DNA of 64,000 nt from Verrucomicrobiales bacterium (GCA_024233215.1 JACKPW010000007.1:124001-188000); one strand, 5' to 3'; positions 44,480 through 54,056 are shown, numbered from the stretch's first letter. The notes: a model not told the origin generated them from the sequence alone. Translations and numbers: made by a program.

Positions 44480-44816
44480 GGACGTCGACTCTGCGCCAAC
44501 CCCTGCCTGCGCGCAACCCGGGAAACGACGGAAGCGTGTGCCTGGACCCGGACATCCCCCCTTGGGACCCGGGTTGTCCCGGCCGGCATTCGGCGCGACA
44601 AGGATCGAAACTCGGAGTCACAATCCTTCCTCCACCCCGGCGAAACCCGGTGCCGGGCACCAACTCCGTGTTGCAGGTGCAACATAAGGCTGCACAACCA
44701 GCTCAGCCGCCCTGGGGCGCATGCCGCCTGAAAGTGCCACCCTCCCGAGCACGGAATCTCCGTTTGCCTCCCGGTCAGGTTGTGGCATTCTCTTAATCGT
44801 TTGATCGTTTGTGCTT
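44480..44816. other. Non-coding gap upstream of the glutaredoxin gene
   Basis: This divergent region contains the decayed TGTTGCA-gg-TGCAACA palindrome (44669-44684). Several short open frames exist but none looks protein-like. A somewhat AT-richer stretch (TCTTAATCGTTTGATCG, 44791-44807) lies just before the glutaredoxin start and may be promoter-proximal. No boxes are assigned. Confidence 0.5.
44669..44684. repeat. Decayed copy of the TGCAGGTGCA palindrome
   Basis: TGTTGCA-gg-TGCAACA has the same centre and inner arms as the 44-base palindrome at 7399-7442, and flanking residues (CCGTG before, TAAGGCTG after) also correspond in part. The outer arms are lost. Confidence 0.6.
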
Positions 44817-45152
44817 ATGTCGAAACCGAAGATTGTCGCCTACCTGAAACCGACCTGTGGCTGGAGCAACGGCGTGCGTGCCGTGCTTCGCAAATACGAC
44901 CTTCCCTACGAGGATCGTGACATCATCAACGATCCCGCCCAGCGGGAGGAGATGGTCCGCAAGAGCGGGCAGATGCTGAGCCCGTGTGTCGAGGTGGACG
45001 GCCGCATGCTGGCGGACGTCAGCGGTGAGGAGGTTGAGGCCCATCTGCTGGCCCACCGGTTGGTCACCCCCACGCAGCGCGTCGCGGAGGCCCCGACCAA
45101 CCAGGGGTGCGCGGACGAGTTCGCGCCTCCGGCGGCGATTCATTTCCGATAG
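44817..45152 (+). CDS. Glutaredoxin-like protein with CGWS active site
   Basis: This 111-residue thioredoxin-fold protein has IVAYLKPTCGWSNGVRAVLR with a CxxS active site, so it is monothiol-like. Glutaredoxin features follow: the PYEDRDIIND segment and the MLSPCVEVDGRMLADVSGEEVEAHL cis-Pro/GSH-binding region. A C-terminal tail of about 25 residues (with a second Cys) has no family match. Roles in iron-sulfur handling or mixed-disulfide reduction are typical of monothiol forms. ATG 44817 is chosen; GTG 44811 is in frame. Confidence 0.87.
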   Translation: MSKPKIVAYLKPTCGWSNGVRAVLRKYDLPYEDRDIINDPAQREEMVRKSGQMLSPCVEVDGRMLADVSGEEVEAHLLAHRLVTPTQRVAEAPTNQGCADEFAPPAAIHFR

Positions 45153-45227
45153 CCCGGGGACGTCCCCCTGTCTGCCGGGGCAGCGAACCGGGGTCCGCCG
45201 GTTCGAGCCCTGGTCGTCTCTTCATTT

Positions 45228-45247
45228 CGCGGACAAGGCAGTCCGCG
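45228..45247. repeat. GCGGAC-type small hairpin, copy 3
   Basis: CGCGGAC-aaggca-GTCCGCG in the convergent gap between the glutaredoxin and GH32 genes. The stem and downstream GCTTCC resemble the other copies. Confidence 0.7.
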
Positions 45248-45379
45248 CTTCCGGGGAGCGGTCGGGTTTGACGGGATGGGAGACAGCGGGATGGGTGCGG
45301 GACGGTTTGGGGATGATGGGAGGAGCCGCAGGTCGGCGCACCCCCGTTCGCCGCTGCGGGGGAGATGGGCTATTGCCGG

Positions 45380-47506
45380 TCAGCGGGAAAGGGCCGTCCA
45401 CACCGGGGTAATCGGGGTCACCCGGATGTTCTTGAACTCAGGGTTAGCCCCCTTGCTGCTGATACCTCCCAGCGAGCGCCGGGCCGGGTCAAAGTGGCAG
45501 GCCTTCGAGATCGCCACGGCACCTTCGTTGACAAACACCTCGATGGAACCCCGGTCGACCAGAACATCCAGCGGCAGGGTTTTCGTGTCCGGGACCGGAA
45601 CCCCCAAGTCCCCGAGGACCAAACGGTGCTCTGACGGCTTCCACATCAACCATTCCCCCCGAATGAGCAGGCCGACCTCGTTACTCGAACCGGGATCGAG
45701 TTCAACCCGGATTCGATGGGCGTCCAGTTCGACACTTTGCCAGCCGCAAACCTCCCCCTCCAACCGGTCCAATTCCTTCACCGGTTGGGCGAACATCCTC
45801 AGGCCCTCGGGAGTCTCCCGCAGCGTCAGTTCCACCGGCACGGTCATCTGCTGGTTGAACGGCATGCCCGGAAACGTGATCCCGCGGCCCCAACCGATTT
45901 GGATGCGCCTTCCATCCGGGGCATCACTGTAGGATTGCGCCGCGTAGAAGTTGCCGTGCCAGAGCCGGTGTTTACCCGACTCCGGATGGAACTGCTCGCC
46001 GTCGAATTCGCCGATCGCGTACTCGCCGTCTGCCGCGTAGAGAACCCAGCGGCTTTCCCCCGCCTTGCCTTGGACGGGGAGTTTGAACAGGTCCGGGCAC
46101 TCGAAGTAGCCCTTGATCCGGCCGCGCTTCGTCCAGTCGCGCAGGTTTGACGACGTGTGAAAGACCACGTCGCGACCGCCCTCGTCCTCATCGTAGACGG
46201 CCATGACCCATCGGTTCCGCGCCTGGTCCCGGATCACCTTGGGATCACGACCGCGATGGGAAACGACCGGGTTGCCCTCGAACTCCTGCCAGGTTCGCCC
46301 GCGGTCGTTGCTGTAGGAAATGGCCTCGCCGCGCCCCGTGCTGGTCCAGGCCGCCATCATCGGGGGCTGACCGGCCTTGCCAAACCCGGAGGTATTCTGC
46401 CAGTCCACCAGCGCCGAACCGGAAAAGACCCAGTCACCGAAGCGCGGCGGGTAGATGGCGGTTGGGAGTTCCTGCCAGTGGAAGAGGTCCGAACTGACCG
46501 CGTGGCCCCAGTGCATGTTGCCCCATTCGATGCCAAACGGGTTGTGCTGATAGAACAAGTGGAATTCGCCCTTGAAATACACCAGGCCGTTGGGGTCGTT
46601 GTGCCAGCCGCGTCGCGAGGTGAAGTGGAACTGCGGCCGCAGTGCCTCGCGATACATCCCGTCCGCGTCCGGCACCGAGTCGCTCGCGACCATGGCGTCC
46701 AAAGTGGCATCGCCGCCGGGCAACCGGCATTCCACCGTGAGTTGTTTGCCGGCGAACTCGGAGACATCGCTGAACACCTGGAAGTCCGCGGGGCCGGTGG
46801 CATATTCGATTTCGAATTCACGGACCGTCGCGCCGTCCACCACGAACCTCATCCGCCGCTTCGGCGCCCCGTTCTTCACCGGCAACCAGAGATAGCGTTG
46901 GGAAACCGTGAAGGCCCGTGCCAGGTCGGCGGCCTCAAGCCGGCCCCCACTCTGCACGATCTCGTCGGCGTTGATGTGACCCCAGCCCCCCTTCCGTTGG
47001 TCGACGATCCTGATCCTAGCGGTCTGTCCGAGCCATTGGCGGACATCCCAGGTGCGCCATTCAAGCGCCTCGCTGCCGCCCGGCTCCGTGTTGGGACCGG
47101 TCACGGTCAGCACCACTTTCCCGTCGACGAGCAGGTCGATGCAGGTTTCTCCGGCGTACCCCCCGCCCCCCACCCGCAGGTTGATGTAGGGCCGGGAAAT
47201 GCGGAACTCCGGCGAGGTGAGCGTGCCGGTGCTGTCGTCGCCACCGCGGAAGGAGTTCACCAACCCGTGCCCCTGATAGCCGGACACCTGCATCTGCCCG
47301 GGCAAAGTGCCGCGCGCCGGGCCTGAGCCGAAAGCCTCGCCGGTGACCTGCCAGTCGCCGTAGGTGTCCTGCTCGAAGTTCGCGATGATCTCATCGGGCA
47401 GGCTGCCTGGATCGACGTCCCCGGAGAAACCGACCGTACCCAGCAGAACGGTGGTTGCCGCCAGGATAACCGGAAGACAAGCAGGCGCGGTGCGGTGTGC
47501 GTTCAT
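45380..47506 (-). CDS. Secreted GH32 fructan hydrolase (levanase/inulinase-like)
   Basis: This protein of about 708 residues has a signal peptide (ACLPVILAATTVLLGTVG), a beta-rich non-catalytic N-terminal region (about 35-270), then a GH32 five-bladed catalytic domain. The signatures are GWHNDPNG (about 297, nucleophile Asp), GRDPKV (about 422, stabiliser) and FECPDL (about 469, acid/base Glu). A C-terminal beta-sandwich follows. The substrate is probably levan, inulin or another beta-fructan, hydrolysed outside the cell or in the periplasm. ATG 47506 is chosen because it starts the signal peptide. The longer frame upstream is not protein-like. Confidence 0.93.
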   Translation of the reverse strand: MNAHRTAPACLPVILAATTVLLGTVGFSGDVDPGSLPDEIIANFEQDTYGDWQVTGEAFGSGPARGTLPGQMQVSGYQGHGLVNSFRGGDDSTGTLTSPEFRISRPYINLRVGGGGYAGETCIDLLVDGKVVLTVTGPNTEPGGSEALEWRTWDVRQWLGQTARIRIVDQRKGGWGHINADEIVQSGGRLEAADLARAFTVSQRYLWLPVKNGAPKRRMRFVVDGATVREFEIEYATGPADFQVFSDVSEFAGKQLTVECRLPGGDATLDAMVASDSVPDADGMYREALRPQFHFTSRRGWHNDPNGLVYFKGEFHLFYQHNPFGIEWGNMHWGHAVSSDLFHWQELPTAIYPPRFGDWVFSGSALVDWQNTSGFGKAGQPPMMAAWTSTGRGEAISYSNDRGRTWQEFEGNPVVSHRGRDPKVIRDQARNRWVMAVYDEDEGGRDVVFHTSSNLRDWTKRGRIKGYFECPDLFKLPVQGKAGESRWVLYAADGEYAIGEFDGEQFHPESGKHRLWHGNFYAAQSYSDAPDGRRIQIGWGRGITFPGMPFNQQMTVPVELTLRETPEGLRMFAQPVKELDRLEGEVCGWQSVELDAHRIRVELDPGSSNEVGLLIRGEWLMWKPSEHRLVLGDLGVPVPDTKTLPLDVLVDRGSIEVFVNEGAVAISKACHFDPARRSLGGISSKGANPEFKNIRVTPITPVWTALSR

Positions 47507-47707
47507 GCCGGGTAGGCTGCCAACTCCCGGCCCCAAGGCAAGCCCGCAGAGACGGCCGGCGCCACCGGTTGTGGAAACGCGCATTCGCCCAGGCCCCGCA
47601 ATCCCCCATCCTGTCGTGGCGGCGTACTGGCGTTCGGCGGACCTCCCGTTGGAGCCTCCTGCTTTCGGCGAACACCGGTTCGCCGTTACGGGCACGTTGC
47701 CGCGCAG

Positions 47708-49459
47708 CTACCCGGCGTGCCGGAGGACGGCAAGCTTCTGATCGAGTTCCTGGACCCGCTGCGACAGCCTTTCCAACAAGCGGAACGCCAGGGAGGGATT
47801 CTCCTGAATCGTGCGCATCAGGGTGCTGCGATCCACCGTCAAGGCGCGCACTTCGCCCCGGGCCTTCACGGTGGCGGTGCGTTTGCAGCGGGTAAACAGG
47901 GCCGTCTCGCCGAAGAAGTCGTCTTTGCCCAGGCGGGCCAGCGGCACCTCCCGCCCCTCCACCGTCTGGCTCACTTCGACTTCACCGGACTGGATGACGT
48001 ACAGGCAGTCCTCCTCGTCGCCTTCCCGGATGATGATTTCGCCGTCGGCGTAGCGACGGCCCAGTTCGCGGGTTCTCAGGGGCACTTGACGGTCCTCCAA
48101 TGGAGAGTGAAACGGCAGGATTCCGGCGATGGTTTCGCGCAGCAGATTAAAGCCGAACACGGGGTGCAGGGTGCGAACGAAGATATCGCGATAGGGAGCG
48201 CTGCCGGTGAAGGCGTCCCAAAGCACGCGGCTCATCAACCGGCGCGCGCCCGGTTTGCCCTGCTCCTTGTGAACCATGCGCAACACCGCCTTTTGCAGCG
48301 TCCGGCTTCGTTGGATCAGGCTGGTGAAGGCGAAGATCAGGCGGCCGACGGCATTGTCATGCACCATCTTCCGGCAGGCCGGCCGGTAACCCCGGTGGAA
48401 GTCGGTGGCCGCGATGCCGTGCATCACCGCGGTGCTTGCGGCGGCCTTCGCCGTCACGTAGGCGGCCCCGATGCCGTTCTTGTAAAGCTTGCTCACGCCG
48501 CAGTCGCCGATCATCACGAACCGGTCGGCGTAAGGATGCGTGGCCGCCTGCACGTTGAGTTGCGGAAGACACTGGCACGCCGGCTTTTCCTCCGCGACGA
48601 AACCATCCGGGAGCAGGGCCTTCAGGGCAGGCGACCGAAGCAAGGACTGCAGCAGGGTCTTGTCCACGCGGCTGCCCAGGACCACCAGCGTGGCATAATC
48701 CCCCTTTGGGATCACCGCGGCGCAGGTGAGGTGCGGCAGGTTCAGCAGAAACGTATGCATCGAGTTCCCCAAACACCGATGCACCGAGTCAGCCCCGAGG
48801 CGGAATTCGCAGATGGCCGCTTTCGCCGCCGTCGGCCGACGATACCGGCCCAAGGCGTTTTCGAAGACCTTCAGCGAGTGGGGATTCAATCCCACCGCGC
48901 CCACCACCAGGTCGTAGGGACCGTAACGCTCGTTGCGACCGATCAATTCCGGTCTGCCCTCACGGAATTCCACCCCGGCAACGGCGTCGCACACCAACCG
49001 CGCGCCCTTGCCAACCGCCAATCCCTGCAGGAACCCGTCAAAGCCGAGGTGACCCGACGGGACCGCGGCCCCCTTGGGTCCCGCCCCCCGGTGCATTGCG
49101 GCGATGCGCATCTCCTGCAGCGGGGTCTCAAGCCGGACGCTTCCCGCATCGGTGTGCAGCACGTAGGAGTCAATCCCCCGGTGGACCGTTGTGGTGGGGA
49201 TGCTGATTCCCTCCGCGGCGAGGATTTGCACGAGCGACTCGGAAACGATCCCTCCGCAATGATTGCAATGCGCAGGTCCCGCCTGGTGAAAGTCCTTCGG
49301 ATCGAGGATGTCCACCTCCAGTTCGAGACCGGTCCGTTCCGCCAGATCCAAAGCGAAGATCGTGAAGAAGCTGCCGGCCGGCCCGCCCCCCACCACCGCG
49401 ACACGGGATCCGTTCGCCAGTTTCATGCCGGCCCCGTTGTGGTCTGAACGATCGCTCAT
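47708..49459 (-). CDS. FAD-dependent oxidoreductase fused to a cyclic-nucleotide-binding domain
   Basis: This protein of about 583 residues has an N-terminal FAD Rossmann motif (RVAVVGGGPAGSFFTIFA), a DILDPKDF strand end, a Cys-rich CNHCGGIVSESL and a distal FVMIGDCGVSKLYKNGIG. Together these resemble geranylgeranyl-reductase-like flavoproteins. The C-terminal about 120 residues form a cNMP-binding domain: GRRYADGEIIIREGDEED, FFGETALFTRCKRTATV (phosphate-binding cassette with the conserved FGE and RTATV), then LLERLSQRVQELDQ. Such fusions are unusual. Ligand-controlled redox or hydroxylation is an inference. ATG 49459 has a GGGA-like element upstream; ATG 49426 is an alternative. Confidence 0.85.
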   Translation of the reverse strand: MSDRSDHNGAGMKLANGSRVAVVGGGPAGSFFTIFALDLAERTGLELEVDILDPKDFHQAGPAHCNHCGGIVSESLVQILAAEGISIPTTTVHRGIDSYVLHTDAGSVRLETPLQEMRIAAMHRGAGPKGAAVPSGHLGFDGFLQGLAVGKGARLVCDAVAGVEFREGRPELIGRNERYGPYDLVVGAVGLNPHSLKVFENALGRYRRPTAAKAAICEFRLGADSVHRCLGNSMHTFLLNLPHLTCAAVIPKGDYATLVVLGSRVDKTLLQSLLRSPALKALLPDGFVAEEKPACQCLPQLNVQAATHPYADRFVMIGDCGVSKLYKNGIGAAYVTAKAAASTAVMHGIAATDFHRGYRPACRKMVHDNAVGRLIFAFTSLIQRSRTLQKAVLRMVHKEQGKPGARRLMSRVLWDAFTGSAPYRDIFVRTLHPVFGFNLLRETIAGILPFHSPLEDRQVPLRTRELGRRYADGEIIIREGDEEDCLYVIQSGEVEVSQTVEGREVPLARLGKDDFFGETALFTRCKRTATVKARGEVRALTVDRSTLMRTIQENPSLAFRLLERLSQRVQELDQKLAVLRHAG

Positions 49460-49557
49460 GAACGGATCCCGCAAGCATCGGCCCGCAACGGCCAACGCGC
49501 TTCATGAAAGGTGACGCCCGTGACTCTAACGGGTCCGGGGTCGGAGTCAACCGTCGT

Positions 49558-50991
49558 TCAAGCCCGCTTTTCGATCCCCCGCACCAGGTCGTTGAAGATC
49601 AGCCAGTGAAAGGGCACGAAGAACCACCAGTAAAGCCAGCCCGCCCAGCCGTGCGGAGCGAACCAGGCAATGACCGACAAACGGTTCCCACCCCCCGCAG
49701 GCTCGGGCTCGATGCGGAATTCCAGCCACGCCTTGCCCGGCAGCTTCATCTCCGCACGCAGGAGCAGCCGTGCGTCTTTCTCCAACCGTTCAACACGCCA
49801 GAAATCGACCGCGTCATGCAGTTGCAGAGTCCGTTCGCAGCGTCGTCCCCGCGCCGTCCCCACCCCCAGAAAGAGCCGGTCGATCGCACCGCGCATCCGC
49901 CACATCCAGTTGGTGTTGCACCACCCCTCACGCCCGCCGATCCGGCAGACCGATGCGAACAGTGCCGGGGCGCGCTTGGGGGTGGTTCGGGAATCCGAAG
50001 CCCGGAAACGTGGCGGTGCGGGCAACTCGTCCAGCTTCATCGCCAGCTCATGTGCGGGCGGATAGGCGTCCGACCAATGCGTGGCCACCCGATCCTGTTC
50101 CTCGCGGGACATCGCCCGGACCAACGCTTCCTTGCAGCCTTGAGGCGGAGCCGGGAGGAGCTGCTCGAGTTCCCGGCTGGACTCGACGGTCTCGCCGCCG
50201 GCGGCGGCAGCGAACAGCGTTCGCAGAATGGGCGCGGGCACACTCGTAAACCAACTGGCCCAGTAGGCGCAGAACGCGGGACTCTGGATCGGTGACGGCA
50301 ACAACAACCGCCGACGCCCCAGCACGCCGGCCAGCATCTGCAGCAGCTCGGCCTGGGTCAGCACGTCCAGCCCGCCAATGGCCGGGTCGCCTCCGGAAAG
50401 GACGGGGTGCTCGATCAAGGACACCAAGGACTGCACCACATCCCGGATCGCCACCGGACGGCATCGGTGGCGGCTCCAGCGCGGAACGAGAATCACCGGA
50501 CTGTGTCGCACCAGGCCCTTCAGCGCTTCATAGAGCGCACTGCCTGACCCGATGATGGGCGCGGTCCAAAGGGCGGTGACGGGAACGGCTGCACTCCGAA
50601 GGGCTTTCAGGACCGACGGCCGGTCAGACGTCGACGAATCCCGGTCCTCCTGCCGGCCGAGGTAGATCAACCGCTTGACCCCGGCCCGGACCGCGGCTTC
50701 CCGGAAACCGGTCGCCGCGCGAAGAGCGGTCGCCTCGGTCCGCGCATTCCGCAGCACGAGCGAGTGAATCAGGTAACAGACCGTGTCCACGCCCTTCAAG
50801 GCATCCGCCAGCGAAGCGGGGTCCAGCGCGTCCCCAACGCTCCTTTCCGCACCGGCGAACCGTTCCTCCGCTGAAGGCGAGGCCGTCCGCAACAGCACCC
50901 GCACGCGGTGACCCCGGGCCACCAACTCGGGCACCAGACGGCCCCCCACGTAATCCGTGGCTCCGGTAACGAGGATTCTGCCGCCGTCCAT
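49558..50991 (-). CDS. NAD(P)-binding SDR-like protein with DUF2867-type C-terminal domain
   Basis: This 477-residue protein has an N-terminal atypical SDR (RILVTGATDYVGGRLVPELV, GxxGxxG form; VDTVCYLIHSL; GVKRLIYLGRQEDRD). A C-terminal half of about 180 residues matches DUF2867, ending in amphipathic, tryptophan-rich segments (WFAPHGWAGWLYWWFFVPFHW). This combination is a known bacterial fusion, usually of unknown substrate. The C-terminus is membrane-associated by appearance. It may act on a lipid or quinone (inference). Confidence 0.85.
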   Translation of the reverse strand: MDGGRILVTGATDYVGGRLVPELVARGHRVRVLLRTASPSAEERFAGAERSVGDALDPASLADALKGVDTVCYLIHSLVLRNARTEATALRAATGFREAAVRAGVKRLIYLGRQEDRDSSTSDRPSVLKALRSAAVPVTALWTAPIIGSGSALYEALKGLVRHSPVILVPRWSRHRCRPVAIRDVVQSLVSLIEHPVLSGGDPAIGGLDVLTQAELLQMLAGVLGRRRLLLPSPIQSPAFCAYWASWFTSVPAPILRTLFAAAAGGETVESSRELEQLLPAPPQGCKEALVRAMSREEQDRVATHWSDAYPPAHELAMKLDELPAPPRFRASDSRTTPKRAPALFASVCRIGGREGWCNTNWMWRMRGAIDRLFLGVGTARGRRCERTLQLHDAVDFWRVERLEKDARLLLRAEMKLPGKAWLEFRIEPEPAGGGNRLSVIAWFAPHGWAGWLYWWFFVPFHWLIFNDLVRGIEKRA

Positions 50992-51759
50992 CGATCCGCA
51001 ATCGCGTCCTGTAGTAATCCCCGGGATGGTAGCCGGACGTCCCCGCCGTCGGCAAGTCAGGCCCCCGTCCGTCCGCAGTTCCCCGATGAACGGAGCGCCG
51101 GGGTCAGTCCTGCAGCCATTGACGGCGCTCCCTCCGTCACTAGTGAGGACCAACCCGATCCGCCCGATCGGAAACCGGACCTGTTGCCAGCCAACCTCGC
51201 CATCCCGGAGGGATGCAAGCTGTTAGCCGGGGGTTGAGCGAAGCGACACCCCCGGACCCTACGCCCGAAACACCCCCCGATCCCGACGGGATCGCAGCCT
51301 GGCCCCCACTGGCATCCCTCCGGGATGCGGGGTCCATTCCGATCGGTTTCCGGTGTTATCGCTCGTCCCTCGCTCGACCACCGGCTAATGGCTTTGAACC
51401 CTCCGGGTTCGGGGAACCCCAGGCTCGTATGGCAACGGGCTTTCGGCCCTTCTCAGCGTCGAGCCCGCAACCAATCCGATCGACCCAATGGCAATGCGCT
51501 TGATTTAACGCCCATGCCCGGGAGGGGCGAAAGAAATGGCCCGTGGGGGGGCTCCTGCTTCCGTGCCTGGCGGGACTCGCCACCCGGGCGGCCGCCGACC
51601 CCAGCAGTGAACTGCTGGGCTGTTCTCTTTCGCCCTGACGGGCTGAGGACCGGCCCCGCCCCATGCTTTGCTTCGCGCCACGAGTCTGGCAGCCTCCGAC
51701 TCCGGCGCGGATCGCGAGGTCAACCTGCCTGGCGCGCGCCATCGGTTGCACGCAATGCC
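50992..51759. repeat. Repeat/hairpin mosaic between SDR and ABC-F genes
   Basis: This non-coding gap of about 770 bases contains several short palindromes: CATCCC-gga-GGGATG (51201-51215), its inverted relative GCATCCC-tcc-GGGATGC (51312-51328), and CCCAGCAGT-ga-ACTGCTGGG (51600-51619). It also has a pair of inverted GGGCGAAAG / CTTTCGCCC arms 94 bases apart (51525-51533, 51627-51635). Frames across it are open only because of high GC. It resembles a composite of dispersed elements. No T-tract terminators or transposase remnants were seen. Confidence 0.65.
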
Positions 51760-53649
51760 ATGTCCACGCTCCTGACCGTCCACGACCTCAGCCTGCGCTT
51801 CAATGAGCAGGTCCTCCTCGATCACGCGTCGCTTGCCCTGGACGAAGGTCAGCGGGTGGGATTGGTCGGGCGCAACGGCTGCGGGAAATCGACCTTTCTC
51901 AAGGTGCTCACCGGGGAGCAGTCGCCGGACACCGGCACCCTCACGAGCCGGCGCGATCTCGTGATCGGTTGCCTGCCCCAGGAATGCCCGCTCGAATCGG
52001 AGAAGACGGTTGCCGAGAACATCCGGGAAGGCGCGCGGCATGTGCTGGACCTGATCGAGGAATTCGAGAGCCTGCCGCCGGACTCGACCCGCCATGCGCC
52101 GTTGGAGGAACGCATCATGGCCCTGGACGGCTGGGGGCTCGATCACCGCATCGCCGCCGCGATGTCGCATCTGAATGTCCCGGATGGGAATCGCCGGATC
52201 GACACCCTGTCCGGCGGGGAACGACGGCGCGCGGCGCTCTGCCGGGCCATCGTGTCGCGTCCCGACCTGTTGATTCTGGACGAACCCACGAATCATCTCG
52301 ACACCGACGCCATCGACTGGCTGGCCGGTTTTCTGGACGGTTTCCCCGGAACGTTCCTCGTGGTCACGCACGACCGCTGGTTTCTGGACCGGGTCACCAG
52401 CCATATCGTCGAACTGGCCGGGGGCCGTTTCTACACCTACGAAGGCAATTACACCGAATACCTCGTCGGGAAGGCAGAACGCGAGGCCCGCGAACAGGCC
52501 GCCGAGGAACGACGCCAGGCCTTTCTGCGACGCGAACTGATCTGGATTCGAAGCGGCGTCCGGGCCCAGCGCAAGAAGGTCAAGAGCAAGGTCGATCACT
52601 ATTTCGAGGTCGCAGCGCAAAGCGGACCCGAGGTGGAAACGGAGATGGAACTGGTCATCCCGCCACCGGCACAACTCGGCAATCGCGTCGTGGAACTGAC
52701 CGGGGTCGGGATCGAGTTGGGCGGGAAGCGGCTCTTCCGCGGATTCGATCTGGCGTTCGAACACGGTCGGCGGGTCGGTGTGGCGGGCCGGAACGGATTG
52801 GGCAAGACCACCCTGCTCCGCCTGATCTTGGGCCAACTCGAACCAACCGAAGGCACGGTGAAGGTCGGCACGTTGACGGAGTTCAACTACGTCGATCAGG
52901 GCCGGCTTCAACTCAACGAGGAACACACGGTGCTCGAAGCCGTCAGCGACGGCACGGAGTTCGTCCTGTTCGGCGAACAGCGCCTTTCCCTGCGCGGTTA
53001 CCTCAAGCGTTTCCTCTTCACGGACGAGCGGATCAAGACCCAGGTCAAGTACCTCAGCGGCGGTGAACGCAGCCGGTTGTTGCTGGCGCGCATCCTCAAG
53101 CGCGGCGGGAACTTCCTCATCCTTGATGAACCGACCAACGATCTCGACCTCCCGACGCTCCGCGTGCTGGAAGAGGCGTTGATCGCCTTCCCCGGCGTGG
53201 TGGTGGTGGTGAGCCACGACCGCTGGTTTCTCAACCGCGTTTGCACCGACATCCTCGCCTTTGAGGGCGACGGGCGGATCGCCCACAGCGTCGGCGACTT
53301 CGATTACTACCTCGAAAAGCGCGCCCGGGCGGCCGCCGACCAGGCCGACGCCGAACGCGAATTCAAAGCCGCCCTCGAGCCGAAGACCAAACCGGCCGCC
53401 CGCCGGCGCCCCCGCAAATTGACCTGGAAAGAGACGGAGGAACTCGCCGGCATCGAGGCCCGCGTGCTCGAAGCCGAGGCGGAAGTCACGCGCATCGAGA
53501 CGCTGTTCGCCAACCCGGATTTCCATCGCACCCACGGCCCGCAAACGAACGAACTCATGACCGAGCTTGCCACGGCGAAGCAGACCGTGGCGGACCTGTT
53601 CGCGCGATGGGAGGAACTGGAGGCGATCCGGGTGCAGGCGGAGCCGTAA
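51760..53649 (+). CDS. ABC-F family ATPase (Uup/EttA-like)
   Basis: This protein of about 629 residues has two soluble ABC cassettes and no membrane domain. The first has Walker A GRNGCGKST (about 38), signature LSGGE and Walker B LLILDEPTNHLD. The linker (about 245-300) is rich in A, R, E (AEREAREQAAEERRQAFLRR). The second has GRNGLGKTT, LSGGE and FLILDEPTNDLD. The C-terminal coiled-coil, basic region (about 530-629; ARRRPRKLTWKETEELAGIE) is of the Uup type. ABC-F proteins act on ribosomes. Uup-like members are linked to translation quality or replication stress. ATG 51760 is chosen because homologues begin at the cassette. Confidence 0.94.
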   Translation: MSTLLTVHDLSLRFNEQVLLDHASLALDEGQRVGLVGRNGCGKSTFLKVLTGEQSPDTGTLTSRRDLVIGCLPQECPLESEKTVAENIREGARHVLDLIEEFESLPPDSTRHAPLEERIMALDGWGLDHRIAAAMSHLNVPDGNRRIDTLSGGERRRAALCRAIVSRPDLLILDEPTNHLDTDAIDWLAGFLDGFPGTFLVVTHDRWFLDRVTSHIVELAGGRFYTYEGNYTEYLVGKAEREAREQAAEERRQAFLRRELIWIRSGVRAQRKKVKSKVDHYFEVAAQSGPEVETEMELVIPPPAQLGNRVVELTGVGIELGGKRLFRGFDLAFEHGRRVGVAGRNGLGKTTLLRLILGQLEPTEGTVKVGTLTEFNYVDQGRLQLNEEHTVLEAVSDGTEFVLFGEQRLSLRGYLKRFLFTDERIKTQVKYLSGGERSRLLLARILKRGGNFLILDEPTNDLDLPTLRVLEEALIAFPGVVVVVSHDRWFLNRVCTDILAFEGDGRIAHSVGDFDYYLEKRARAAADQADAEREFKAALEPKTKPAARRRPRKLTWKETEELAGIEARVLEAEAEVTRIETLFANPDFHRTHGPQTNELMTELATAKQTVADLFARWEELEAIRVQAEP

Positions 53650-53830
53650 CGACTCGCGGGAAAGACACGGATTCCACGGATTTTCACGGATTTCAGGAGG
53701 GAGCACTGGGGGAAGGCCTGGGGGGTGCTGTCGGTCTCGGGGATCCACTCCGGTCAGCGTGCCGTGGCACCGCCGACAACGTCACCTGCCGGTTCTCGGT
53801 CCCCCGTGGCGTGCTGCTGCTCCCGCCCTG

Positions 53831-53868
53831 CCTTCGTTTCCTTCGTTTCCTTCGTTTCCTTCGTTTCC
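53831..53868. repeat. 9-bp tandem repeat (CCTTCGTTT x4)
   Basis: Four perfect head-to-tail copies of CCTTCGTTT are followed by a partial fifth (CC). A looser set of CACGGATTC/T units lies about 150 bases upstream in the same gap. Not a CRISPR: there are no spacers and the unit is only 9 bp. Confidence 0.85.
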
Positions 53869-54032
53869 TACTGTGAGCCCTGAGTAGTCATGGCTGAGCA
53901 GCCAGGCGGCCGGGGGCCAACGTACTCCCTGGGAGCACACCCGCCCCCGGGTGTGGCGGACGGCGCCCCCGCCGGCCGCTCCTTGCAGTGGATCCACAGG
54001 CCGCGCGGATCCGCCAAGGTGCAACGGCAAGC

Positions 54033-54056
54033 GTTTTCGGCGAGGGCGCCGAAAAC
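54033..54056. repeat. GTTTTCGGCG hairpin
   Basis: The perfect 10-bp stem GTTTTCGGCG-aggg-CGCCGAAAAC is a simple stem-loop with no T-run. It lies about 380 bases beyond the ABC-F gene, so termination of that gene is not clearly its role. Confidence 0.6.

Noticed and set aside
45186..45214. tRNA-like GGTTCGAGCCC stretch
   Set aside because: The T-arm-like motif has no matching acceptor, D-arm or anticodon stems around it.
53831..53868. Possible CRISPR array
   Set aside because: The unit is only 9 bp, contiguous and without spacers; no cas genes are present.
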